A stretch of 64,000 nt of DNA from Mycolicibacterium sp. TUM20985 (GTDB lineage: Bacteria; Actinomycetota; Actinomycetes; Mycobacteriales; Mycobacteriaceae), in the NCBI RefSeq assembly GCF_030295745.1, contig NZ_AP027291.1, positions 5,890,001 to 5,954,000 on the forward strand, read 5' to 3'. Below, in pieces: positions 33,623 through 41,975 of this stretch. A program made the translations under genes and the position numbers. Below the pieces are notes generated by a model. That model was not told the origin of the DNA and did no database searches. It worked only from the letters and a program-made list of their open reading frames with translations. Within the stretch, counting starts at the first letter, position 1. The number at the start of each line of letters is the position of its first letter.

Positions 33623-36600
33623 CTAGCTGACGTTGAGCGTCACGGTCGCAACGGCGCTGTCGACCTTTCCGTCATTGACCTTGTAGGAGAAGGAGTCTTG
33701 CCCGACGTAGCCCGCCGTGGGCTGGTAGGTGAACGCTCGCTGGTCGCCAAGGAAGACAAGAGTGCCGTGCTGAGTGCTGGTGACGAGTATCCCGGTCAGC
33801 ACGTCGCCGTCGACGTCGGACGATCGGTTGGCCAGCGCGATGGCCACGAAGCTGTCCTTTGCGATGGGAATGACGTCGTTGAGCGCCACGACCGGTGCGT
33901 CGTTGACGGCGGTCACCGTGATGGTGACGGTCGTGAAGGCCGTCTCGGCAGCCCCGTCGCTCGCCTTGTAGGTGAACGTGTCCGTGCCGTTGACGTTGGG
34001 TCCCGGCGTGTAGGTGAAGGACCCGTCCGAGCGGAGCTCCAGCGAGCCAAGAGTCGGTTCGATGCCAATGCTCACGACGCTCAGCGTTTGGCCGTCGGCA
34101 TCTGTGTCGTTGCCGAGGAGGCCTGGGGCGTTCACGGTCAGGACCGTGTCTTCGGCGATGGTGTAGGAATCCGAATTACTCACCGGCGCAATATTGTTGG
34201 CGTCGGCCGTGACGGTGATCGTGACGGTGCCCTGGCTGGTCGCCGTGCCGTCGCTCACCGTGTAGGTAAAGGAATCGGCTCCGGCGTAGTTGGCTGCCGG
34301 CGTGTAGGTGAAGGTGCCGTTCGAGAGCAGCCCGGACAGCGTGCCGTGTTGAGGTGCGATGGCCGCCGTGATGCGGATCTGGTCGCCGTCGGGGTCGGTG
34401 TCGTTGGCCAACAGGCCCGGTGAGTTGATGGTCAGGGTGCCGTTTCCGGCGACGGTGTAGGCGTCGTTGCCGGCGATGGGCGCGTCGTTGACTGCGGTGA
34501 TCGTCATCGTCACGGTCGCTTCATTACTGAGCGCGCCGGTGTCGTCCCTGACCTTGTAGCCGAAGCTGTCGGTCCTCGCCTCGCTGCCGTTGTTGACGTA
34601 GGTGACCGAGCCGTTGGCGTTGGCGGTCGCGGTTCCCGCGGTGGGTTGTCGGGTGATGACGACGGTGGTGGTGTCCACGGTGCCGTCGCCGTCGATGTCG
34701 TTGGTCGTCACCGCGATGGTGGTGCTGCCGCCTTCGGCGACGGTCGCGGCGTCGTTCACGGCGACCGGTGCGTCGTTGACTGCGGTGATCGTCATCGTCA
34801 CGGTCGCTTCATTACTGAGCGCACCGGTGTCGTCCCTGACCTTGTAGCCGAAGTTGTCGGTCCTCACTTCACTGCCGTTGTGGGCGTACGTGACCGTGCC
34901 ACCGGCGTTGACGGTGACGGTTCCTGCGGTGGGCTGCCGGGTGATGACCACGGTGGTGGTGTCCACGGTGCCGTCGCCGTCGGTGTCGTTGGTCGTCACC
35001 GCGATGGTGGTGCTGCCGCCCTCGGCAACGGTGGCGGCGTCGTTCACGGCCGCCGGCGGTGTGTTGAGCGCGGCGGTCGCGGAGGAGATCAGGACGGTGT
35101 GATTACTGGCGGCGACCTGGGTGTAGGTGACCCCGGCCGGCAACACCGGGATGTTGAGCTGCCCGCTGGCATTCTGCCCGAAGGCGACGGCGGTGCCGTC
35201 GGAGCGCAGCAGCGCCGAGTTGTAGCGGGCGGCGGCTACCCCGGTGTAGGTCACCCCGGCAGGCAACGCCGGAACGATGGATTGCCCCCAGCCATTGTTC
35301 CCGACCGCGACGGCGGTGCCATCGGAACGCAGCAGCACCGTGTGTATCTCGCCCGCGGCGACCTGGGTGTACTTCACCCCGGCCGGAAGCGCGGGGATGT
35401 TGAGTTGCCCCCAGCTGTTGTCGCCGATGACGACAGCGGAGCCGTCGGAGCGCAGCAACACCGTGTGCCGTATGCCGACCGCAGCCTGGGTGTAGGTGAC
35501 CCCGGCCGGCAGCGCGGGGATGTTGAGTTGTCCGTAGTCATTCTGACCTACGCCGACGGCGGTGCCGTCGGAGCGAAGCAGGACCGTGCCATCTTCGCCG
35601 GCGGCGATGCGGATGTAGGTCACCCCAGTCGGCAGCTGGGGGATGTCGATCTGCCCGTCGTCGTTGTCCCCGAGGCCGATTGCGGTGCCATCGGAGCGCA
35701 GTAGCACCGTGTGCCGGTAGCCGGCCGCTACTTGGGTGTAGGTGACCCCTGCCGATAGCTGAGGAATGTCGAGCTGCCCATCGGAGTTGTACCCGACTGC
35801 GACGGCGGTGCCATCGGACCGCAGCAACACCGTCGAAAACAAGCTGACGGCCACTTGGGTGTAGGTGACCCCGGCCGGTAGCGCTGGGATGTTCGCCTGC
35901 CCGGAGACGTTGATCCCGATGGCGGTCGCGTTGCTGGCGGTGCCGATGACCAAACTCTTCGTCGCCGTGGCGTTTTGGGAATCCGTGACGGTGACGGTGA
36001 CCGGCAACTGTGCGCCGGGGTGCGCGCGGGCCCAGGTGGGGTCGACGACTACCTGGATGGAACCACCGGCCAGTTGAGTCACAGTGAGCGGGATGGTGCC
36101 ATTGGCGCTAGTGACCGTGGTGGTCAGCGTGTCCCCGTCGACGTCGCTGGCGTTCGGCGATATCACCCACGTGTTGCCGACTCCCGGTGTGGACGTCGGC
36201 TGTCCGAGGACCGGGGCGTCGTTGACCGCGGTGACGGTGATGGTGACGGTGGCGGTGGAGCCGCCGGCGAGGGTGTAGGTGAAGGTGTCCGTGCCGTTGT
36301 AATTGGCAGTGGGCCTGTACCTCAGCGTGCTGCCGGTGAAGGTGACCACGCCATTGATGGGTTGGGTCACGCCGGTGATCGTCTTGGGCCCGGCGTCGAC
36401 GTCAGTGTCGTTGCCCAACACGTTGATCAGCGTGGTGCCGCTGTCCTCAGCGACGGTGGCGGCGTCACCGACCGCGACGGGTGCGTCGTCGACGGCGGCG
36501 ACGGCAATGGTGACGGTCGCGGTGGAGCCGCCGGCGAGGGTGTAGGTGAAGGTATCTATGCCGGTGAAGTTCGCGTTCGGCGTGTAGCTCAGGGACGTGC

Positions 36601-38773
36601 CGGTGAACGTGACCGTGCCCCCGGCGGGCTGGGTGACGCCGGCGATCGTCCTGGGCCCAGCGTCGACGTCAGTGTCGTTGCCCAACACGTCGATCAGCGT
36701 GGTGCCGCTGTCCTCAACGACGGTGGCGGCGTCACCAACCGCGACGGGTGCGTCGTCGACGGCCGTGACCGTGATGGTGACGGTCGCGGTGGAACCGCCG
36801 GCGAGGGTGTAGGTGAAGGTATCTATGCCGGTGAAGTTGGCGTTCGGCGTGTAGCTCAGGGACGTGCCGGTGAAGGTGACCGTGCCCCCGGCGGGCTGGG
36901 TGACGCCGGCGATCGTCCTGGGCCCAGCGTCGACGTCAGTGTCGTTGCCCAACAAGTTGATCAGCGTGGTGCCGCTGTCCTCGGTGACCGTGGCGGCGTC
37001 ACCAACCGCGACGGGTGCGTCGTCGACGGCCGTGACCGTGATGGTGGCGGTGGCGCTGAGGCCGCCGTTGAGGGTGTAGGTGAAGGTGTCGGTGCCGGTG
37101 TAGTTGGCGTTCGGCGTGTAGCTCAGGGTCGTGCCGGTGAAGGTGACCGTGCCCCCGGCGGGCTGGGTGACGGCGGTGATCGTCTTGGGCCCGGCGTCGA
37201 CGTCAGTGTCGTTGGCCAACACGTCGATCAGCGTGGTGCCGCTGTCCTCAACGACGGTGGCGGTGTCGTTCACAGCGACCGGGACGTCGTCGACCGCAGT
37301 GACGGTCACGGTGACCGTGGCTGTGCCGGTCAAGGAGCCATCGGTCGCGGTGTAGGTGAAGCTGTCGGTGCCGTTGTAGTTGGCGTTCGGGGTGTAGGTG
37401 ACCCCCGAAGCGGTGAAAGTGGTTGTGCCGTGGCTTGCTTGGGTGACGCCACTGACCGTCAGCGGGCTTCCGTTGGCGTCGGTGTCGTTGCCGAGCACGG
37501 CGATGGTGATCGGGGTTTCTTCGACGGTGGTGCTGACGTCGCCGTTGATCACCGGCGCGACGTCGACGCGGTTGAGCGATACGGCGACTGTCCCGCTGGC
37601 GGTCGTGGAACTCCCGGACAGCGGGATGCCGAAGAAGTTCCGACGGGCGCCGGCGTCACTAACGGTGTAGGTGAAGGTGTCCGTGCCCCCACTCAGCGCA
37701 TAGGCGTCGTCGGGGTCGTAGGTGAAGGTGCCGGTCGTCTGGTCGACGGTCACGGTGCCATGGGTGGGACCTCCGACGGCACCGCGCGCGGGCACGGTGT
37801 AGGTCAGCGGATCACCGTCGGCGTCGGTCGCGGCGAATGCCACGGGTCCGCTCACGGCAGTGGGGGTCGTCAGCGTGACGGTGACGTTCTGGTTGGGCGC
37901 CGTCGGCGTCGAATTCGCGAAGGTGCGCTGTAACTCGCGACGCACCCAGGCCAGGACCGCCCACAGCAGCGGTGGTTGCGCGGGTGCGATCGGAGCGCCA
38001 CCGAAGAAGGGTCTCAACACTGCGTTGATCAGCGTGGTGACGATGGATACGGGCACTGCCAGGAATGCGCTGATCGGGTCGCTGGCCACCGCCGGCGCGA
38101 GTGCCGCCGTCGTGGCCGCGAAACTCGTTCGTTGCGTCGTGGATTCGACACCGGAAGCAGATTGCTCCGACACCGAAGTGGTCGGGCGCAGGCTGCGCGG
38201 GAGTGCCGCGGCCTTCGGTTCGGTGGTCGACTTCGGCGAGGGCACCGTCGTGGAGGAGTCCGCCACCGAGGTTTTCGGTTCGTCCGTCTGCGTCTCAACG
38301 TCGTCGGAGCTGGGCGGCGGGCTCGCGGTTGGCGTCGAGGAGGCAGTCGGGGCGACGGTGGCGTCACTAGTCGTGTCGTCACTAGTGGTGTCGTCGACGG
38401 CCGGCTCGGGGGTGACGGGCGCGGTGGGCGTTGCGGTGGGCCCGGTCGTCGCACTCGTCGATGCCTGAGTGCTGGTACCGGTGTTGGTTTGAGCACTCAC
38501 GGTGCTCGACGGCGCCTCGCTGCCGCCGCCCTGGCCGTCGCTCGTGGTGCCATTCGTCGACGCGTCCGTCGTGGTGTCCTGCGGTGATTCGACGTTCGTC
38601 ACCGCAGTCGCCGCTCCGGGGGCGTCAGCCGGCGACTGCGCTGACACGCCGACTGGCTCGTTCGGAGAACCGCCTTCGTCGGCGAACGCGGGTTGCGGGA
38701 ATACGACGACCGTGCCGACTCCCAGCACCACGGCCAACGCCCCGACACGGCCGACGTATCGACTGAAACCCAT
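33623..38773 (-). CDS. Giant exported protein: cadherin-like repeats around an RCC1-like propeller
   Basis: This protein has about 1716 residues. Order: signal peptide (Y-V-G-R-V-G-A-L-A-V-V-L-G, cleavage after A-F-A); a Ser/Thr/Pro/Asp-rich stalk to about 190; an alpha segment with W-A-V-L-A-W-V-R-R-E-L-Q-R-T-F that recurs in mycobacterial large exported proteins; about seven Big_9/cadherin-like domains (N-D-T-D motif, T-D-T-F-T-Y-T), four of them 89-residue repeats; seven RCC1-like units of about 41 residues at roughly 945-1235 (T-V-L-L-R-S-D-G-T, G-V-T-Y-T-Q-V-A); then five more cadherin-like domains. It ends in T-L-N-V-S with no visible anchor. ATG 38773 follows GGTGGA; GTG 38788 is an alternative. 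It may serve as an adhesin or matrix protein. Confidence 0.85.
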   Translation of the reverse strand: MGFSRYVGRVGALAVVLGVGTVVVFPQPAFADEGGSPNEPVGVSAQSPADAPGAATAVTNVESPQDTTTDASTNGTTSDGQGGGSEAPSSTVSAQTNTGTSTQASTSATTGPTATPTAPVTPEPAVDDTTSDDTTSDATVAPTASSTPTASPPPSSDDVETQTDEPKTSVADSSTTVPSPKSTTEPKAAALPRSLRPTTSVSEQSASGVESTTQRTSFAATTAALAPAVASDPISAFLAVPVSIVTTLINAVLRPFFGGAPIAPAQPPLLWAVLAWVRRELQRTFANSTPTAPNQNVTVTLTTPTAVSGPVAFAATDADGDPLTYTVPARGAVGGPTHGTVTVDQTTGTFTYDPDDAYALSGGTDTFTYTVSDAGARRNFFGIPLSGSSTTASGTVAVSLNRVDVAPVINGDVSTTVEETPITIAVLGNDTDANGSPLTVSGVTQASHGTTTFTASGVTYTPNANYNGTDSFTYTATDGSLTGTATVTVTVTAVDDVPVAVNDTATVVEDSGTTLIDVLANDTDVDAGPKTITAVTQPAGGTVTFTGTTLSYTPNANYTGTDTFTYTLNGGLSATATITVTAVDDAPVAVGDAATVTEDSGTTLINLLGNDTDVDAGPRTIAGVTQPAGGTVTFTGTSLSYTPNANFTGIDTFTYTLAGGSTATVTITVTAVDDAPVAVGDAATVVEDSGTTLIDVLGNDTDVDAGPRTIAGVTQPAGGTVTFTGTSLSYTPNANFTGIDTFTYTLAGGSTATVTIAVAAVDDAPVAVGDAATVAEDSGTTLINVLGNDTDVDAGPKTITGVTQPINGVVTFTGSTLRYRPTANYNGTDTFTYTLAGGSTATVTITVTAVNDAPVLGQPTSTPGVGNTWVISPNASDVDGDTLTTTVTSANGTIPLTVTQLAGGSIQVVVDPTWARAHPGAQLPVTVTVTDSQNATATKSLVIGTASNATAIGINVSGQANIPALPAGVTYTQVAVSLFSTVLLRSDGTAVAVGYNSDGQLDIPQLSAGVTYTQVAAGYRHTVLLRSDGTAIGLGDNDDGQIDIPQLPTGVTYIRIAAGEDGTVLLRSDGTAVGVGQNDYGQLNIPALPAGVTYTQAAVGIRHTVLLRSDGSAVVIGDNSWGQLNIPALPAGVKYTQVAAGEIHTVLLRSDGTAVAVGNNGWGQSIVPALPAGVTYTGVAAARYNSALLRSDGTAVAFGQNASGQLNIPVLPAGVTYTQVAASNHTVLISSATAALNTPPAAVNDAATVAEGGSTTIAVTTNDTDGDGTVDTTTVVITRQPTAGTVTVNAGGTVTYAHNGSEVRTDNFGYKVRDDTGALSNEATVTMTITAVNDAPVAVNDAATVAEGGSTTIAVTTNDIDGDGTVDTTTVVITRQPTAGTATANANGSVTYVNNGSEARTDSFGYKVRDDTGALSNEATVTMTITAVNDAPIAGNDAYTVAGNGTLTINSPGLLANDTDPDGDQIRITAAIAPQHGTLSGLLSNGTFTYTPAANYAGADSFTYTVSDGTATSQGTVTITVTADANNIAPVSNSDSYTIAEDTVLTVNAPGLLGNDTDADGQTLSVVSIGIEPTLGSLELRSDGSFTYTPGPNVNGTDTFTYKASDGAAETAFTTVTITVTAVNDAPVVALNDVIPIAKDSFVAIALANRSSDVDGDVLTGILVTSTQHGTLVFLGDQRAFTYQPTAGYVGQDSFSYKVNDGKVDSAVATVTLNVS
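35096..35945 (-). repeat. Seven RCC1-like repeats (about 123 bp each)
   Basis: Seven consecutive units of about 41 codons encode A-V-G-x-N-x-x-G-Q-L-N-I-P-A-L-P-A-G-V-T-Y followed by V-A-A-G-x-x-H-T-V-L-L-R-S-D-G-T. Seven is the number of blades in RCC1/BLIP-II propellers, so the block probably folds as one closed propeller. Boundaries are approximate. Confidence 0.75.
36222..37289 (-). repeat. Four tandem 267-bp repeats in the giant gene
   Basis: Four 89-codon units follow each other without spacing changes, each beginning V-D-D-x-P-V-A-V and containing E-D-S-G-T-T-L-I and A-N-D/G-N-D-T-D-V-D-A-G-P. Units two and three are nearly identical at the DNA level, suggesting recent duplication and a risk of copy-number change by recombination. 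Confidence 0.8.
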
Positions 38774-38946
38774 TGATCCACCATTCACGAGCTCAGCTAA
38801 CCAAGTATCGTTACAGCAATCGCGGCAACGTCGTCACAATACTTACCTTGGCGTCAGCGGTTTTGTGCTGCATCTGTGAACATCGCGTGTGGATCTAGCA
38901 AAGTGTTGAAGATCTGGACGAGGTATCGACGACATCTCGGTCGACG

Positions 38947-39300
38947 TCAGGACGCCCCGGGCCGCACGCGACACGGCACGCCGTTGACGACGTGGGTGCT
39001 ACTGGGGACGTCCAGGACGTCAATGGGGTTGAGCAGATTGGCGTTGATTCCGGGGTGCGCGTTGGCCACCGCGAGCATCGTTCCAGGCAGGCCATGACCC
39101 CAGCCGTGCGGCAGCGAGACGACGCCGAAAAAAACATCATCTCAGCGCTTACCTGCACCACCACGTCCACCGACCCGCCATCGGTCTCCACCGTTGCCGT
39201 CTTCGGGCGGCGGCGGACCCCAACGCGCGTGCGTCGTCGGGGTGCACGAGCAGCGTGCAACGTTCCCTACCGCAACCATATCCATAGCTGGGTGAGGCGT
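38947..39300 (-). pseudogene. C-terminal remnant of a molybdopterin oxidoreductase
   Basis: The end of a molybdopterin-dependent oxidoreductase is readable in pieces: L-V-H-P-D-D-A-R-A-L-G, then V-E-T-D-G-G-S-V-D-V-V-V-Q-V-S-A-E-M-M, then G-V-V-S-L-P-H-G-W-G-H-G and N-A-H-P-G-I-N-A-N-L-L-N-P-I-D-V-L-D-V-P-S to a stop. The pieces lie in three frames; one change falls at a run of seven A (39128-39134, plus strand). The large catalytic part is missing, cut off at the marR promoter. Confidence 0.65.
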
Positions 39301-39325
39301 CAACCATTGGAGGTAACCTGGGGTC

Positions 39326-39808
39326 ATGGAACCGAATTGGCTGGATGCCCGTGAAGAGCGCGCCTGGCGGGCGTTCGTCGACGCGCGTCACCGCGTCGGC
39401 GTGCACCTGGAGAGGGGTCTGCAGCGATCGGGCCTGTCGGGGGCTGACTACGAGGTCTTGGCATTGCTCTCCGATCACGACGAGGACCGAATGCCTTCCC
39501 ATGAGCTACGCAACGCATTGGGCTGGGAGAAGAGCCGCCTGTCTCACCAGCTCCGAGGCATGGAGAAAGGTGGGCTGATCAGCCGCGAGCCCAACCCGAA
39601 TGACGCCCGCAGCACCATGGTCTGCTTATCGCCGGCGGGTCGAACCGCGATCGAGAATGCGGCGCCCGGCCACGTGGCGGACGTCCGCCGGAACTTCATC
39701 GATCTGCTCACCCCAGCTGAGCTCGACCTACTCGCCACTCTCAACGAACGAATCCTGCAGCACCTGGCCGCGAACGACGACTCCCCCGCCGACGAAGAGC
39801 CTTCATGA
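39326..39808 (+). CDS. MarR-family regulator
   Basis: The 160-residue regulator has the MarR winged helix: L-S-G-A-D-Y-E-V-L-A-L-L-S-D, M-P-S-H-E-L-R-N-A-L-G-W-E-K-S-R-L-S-H-Q-L-R at about 59-80, and the wing G-L-I-S-R-E-P-N-P-N-D-A-R-S-T. The ATG is preceded by TTGGAGGTAACC. No obvious target gene is adjacent; the gene to its left is a remnant, which may once have been the target. About 290 bases to its right contain no gene. Confidence 0.8.
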   Translation: MEPNWLDAREERAWRAFVDARHRVGVHLERGLQRSGLSGADYEVLALLSDHDEDRMPSHELRNALGWEKSRLSHQLRGMEKGGLISREPNPNDARSTMVCLSPAGRTAIENAAPGHVADVRRNFIDLLTPAELDLLATLNERILQHLAANDDSPADEEPS

Positions 39809-40097
39809 CCCGCATCGGCCGTGAGGGATTCAGCGCCGAAAGCGGTATTTGCGTCGGGCGGCACCGGTGCCCTACTCGCTGATCGACCGGACGATAGAAA
39901 CCGAACACGTGCCGATGGCCAAAGCGCTACACGTAGCTCAGCTGAGTGATGTTGTTCCGCTGCATGGATTTCGTAGCTTGTCCTGGCCGGGGTTGCGCCA
40001 CAATGCCTTTGGCAGAACGGCATCCGCCGACTGGCGGACGGTCTCGAACGCAATCTCTCGGGATGCGACACCCCCACCGGGGATCTGTCCGCGTCGG

Positions 40098-40742
40098 TCA
40101 GTTCGGCTCACCATCTGTAACGGCATCGTCGTTGCCGGCCGCTGGCCGCAACTTCGCTCCGTTGAATACCAGATTGACGCTGCGGTCGATGGTCTTGCGA
40201 ACGTTGTGGATGGTGCTGCGCCCGAGCGCCCACGAACGAGTTCGAGCGCCGAGCACGGCGACGAGGGTGTCGACGATGGCCTGCCCGTCGGCTGGGCGGA
40301 CGTCATGCAGCGCGTGGAGCATGACCTCGAGGTGTCGGTCTGTGAACTGTTCGAAGAGCTGCTGGACGTTGGGGTCTGTGGAACTTTCGAGTGCGATCTC
40401 TGCCCGCAGTACTTGCGGTCGGCGTTCGAAGGCGCCCACCGCTCGCATCAGCAAGCCGCGGATGCGTTCCTCGTCGCTGGCGCCGGGTATGAGATTTTCG
40501 TCGTTGAGGTCGAAGTCGGTCGACCACTCGAGGAGGGTGGCTGCATAGAGGTGCTCCTTGGACGTGAAGTAGCGGTAGAGCGTTCCGAGCGACACCTTGG
40601 CCGCTTCGGCCACTTCGCGCATTTGGATGTTGGCGTACTCGTCGTTCTCCAGGAGCTCGAACGCGGTTTGGAGGATCCGTGTTCGGCGGGCCAAGCGATC
40701 TGCGGGCAGCTCCAACGGATCAGGTGGGACGGCTTTTTTCAC
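40098..40742 (-). CDS. TetR-family regulator of the acyl-CoA operon
   Basis: The 214-residue regulator has an N-terminal helix-turn-helix (R-I-L-Q-T-A-F-E-L-L, I-Q-M-R-E-V-A-E-A-A-K-V-S-L-G-T-L-Y-R-Y-F) resembling KstR-type repressors in the recognition helix. GTG 40742 (V-K-K-A-V) is chosen; it begins four bases after the CoA-transferase stop, making it the last gene of the leftward operon. The palindrome at 44672-44690 before the first operon gene is a plausible operator for it. Ligand is probably an acyl-CoA pathway intermediate. Confidence 0.8.
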   Translation of the reverse strand: MKKAVPPDPLELPADRLARRTRILQTAFELLENDEYANIQMREVAEAAKVSLGTLYRYFTSKEHLYAATLLEWSTDFDLNDENLIPGASDEERIRGLLMRAVGAFERRPQVLRAEIALESSTDPNVQQLFEQFTDRHLEVMLHALHDVRPADGQAIVDTLVAVLGARTRSWALGRSTIHNVRKTIDRSVNLVFNGAKLRPAAGNDDAVTDGEPN

Positions 40743-40746
40743 TGGT

Positions 40747-41949
40747 TCACGCCACCACTCCGCGTTCTCGGAGGTCCGCGGCGCGGTCACCGGCACCGAT
40801 CTCCTCCAAGATCTCGGTGGTGTGTTGCCCCAACGCCGGCGCTGGGCGACCCAGGCTCGCGGGAGTTGCCGAGAACCTGGTCGGGTGCCGCGGCATTCTG
40901 ACCTGGCCGGCGATGGGGTGGTGCTGTTTCTCGAGGAGGCCGATCGCCAGGGCGTGCTCATCGTCGATCAGTTCCTTGGGACTGACCACCATCGAAAACG
41001 GCACACGCTCAGCGTCCAGTCGCCGGGTCGCTTCTGCCTTGGTCAGGTTTGCGGCGTGGGCGCGACACAGATCGAAGATCGCCGTGACCGCACCAGAGTT
41101 GTTCCAGCGCGCCGCCATCGTCGCGACCTCGGGGTCGTCGTAGCCGTCGACGCCGAAGGCGCGGCACACCCCGGCGAAGTCGTCGTCGCTGGTCGGTACG
41201 ACCACGCCCCAGCCATCTTGGAACTCAAAGGGAGCGAAGCCACCGACCATCGACGACGGCGTTGAATCGTCCGAATCCATCAAGACTTCGTTCCCTGCGC
41301 AGTCCAACCAGAGAAACGAGACGATGGAATCCATCATCGACGATTCGAGGTGTTGTCCGCCCGCACCGTGCTCGCGCGCGTAGAGGGCGGCGGAAATCGC
41401 TTGAGCGGCAAAGAGTGCGGTCACCTTGTCGGCCACCGTCTGGCGGACGAACACGGGCACGCCATCAGTGGGATCGGCCTGAACCGAAGCGACGCCGCCG
41501 TACCCCTGAATGGCCAAGTCGTAGGCACTTCGGTGCGCGTAGGGACCAGCGGAGCCGTAGCCCGAAAGCGACGCATAGATCACCCCGGGGTTGTCAGCGG
41601 CAATGTCGTGGTAGCCGAGCCCGAGCCGGTCCATCACACCAGTTCTAAAGTTCTGGATGACCACGTCGGCCTCCGCGCAGAGTCGGCGGGCAATGTCGAG
41701 GCCGTCTGGGGTGGCGAGATCGATCGCAATGGACCTCTTGCCTCGATTGCATAGAAGGAAGGCCGCCGACATGCCGTTGACGCTGGTACCGACCCAACGA
41801 CAGATGTCGCCGATACCAGGACGTTCGACCTTGACGACGTCGGCGCCTTGGTCGGCGAGTATCGCCGCCGCGAATGGCCCAGTCATGGCGACAGAGAACT
41901 CGACTACACGGATTCCATCGAGGGGTCCTGCGGCTGACGCTGGTTGCAT
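40747..41949 (-). CDS. CaiB/BaiF (class III) CoA-transferase
   Basis: The 400-residue product has the class III CoA-transferase pattern: G-I-R-V-V-E-F-S, A-D-V-V-K-V-E-R-P-G-I-G-D, N-R-G-K-R-S-I-A-I-D-L, and the catalytic aspartate in S-A-Y-D-L-A-I-Q-G near residue 145. It moves CoA between acids such as a sterol or bile-acid side chain, carnitine or formyl/oxalyl groups. Its neighbours, a thiolase and a MaoC hydratase, indicate a beta-oxidation-like pathway. Confidence 0.88.
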   Translation of the reverse strand: MQPASAAGPLDGIRVVEFSVAMTGPFAAAILADQGADVVKVERPGIGDICRWVGTSVNGMSAAFLLCNRGKRSIAIDLATPDGLDIARRLCAEADVVIQNFRTGVMDRLGLGYHDIAADNPGVIYASLSGYGSAGPYAHRSAYDLAIQGYGGVASVQADPTDGVPVFVRQTVADKVTALFAAQAISAALYAREHGAGGQHLESSMMDSIVSFLWLDCAGNEVLMDSDDSTPSSMVGGFAPFEFQDGWGVVVPTSDDDFAGVCRAFGVDGYDDPEVATMAARWNNSGAVTAIFDLCRAHAANLTKAEATRRLDAERVPFSMVVSPKELIDDEHALAIGLLEKQHHPIAGQVRMPRHPTRFSATPASLGRPAPALGQHTTEILEEIGAGDRAADLRERGVVA

Positions 41950-41975
41950 GGGGATTCTCCGTACGTGGGTTGAGA

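Noticed and set aside
35096-37289. Regular repeats considered as a CRISPR array
   Set aside because: The units are 123 or 267 bp, in frame, and code for protein domains; there are no short identical repeats with unique spacers and no cas genes.
35975-37933. A 652-codon plus-strand open frame opposite the giant exported gene
   Set aside because: It is antisense to the repeat-encoding gene; its Gly/Asp/Arg/Val repeats are the reverse-complement image of the cadherin-like repeats and have no ribosome site.
39809-40097. Search for a gene between marR and tetR
   Set aside because: Only short shadow frames are present; nothing with a start signal or family features.
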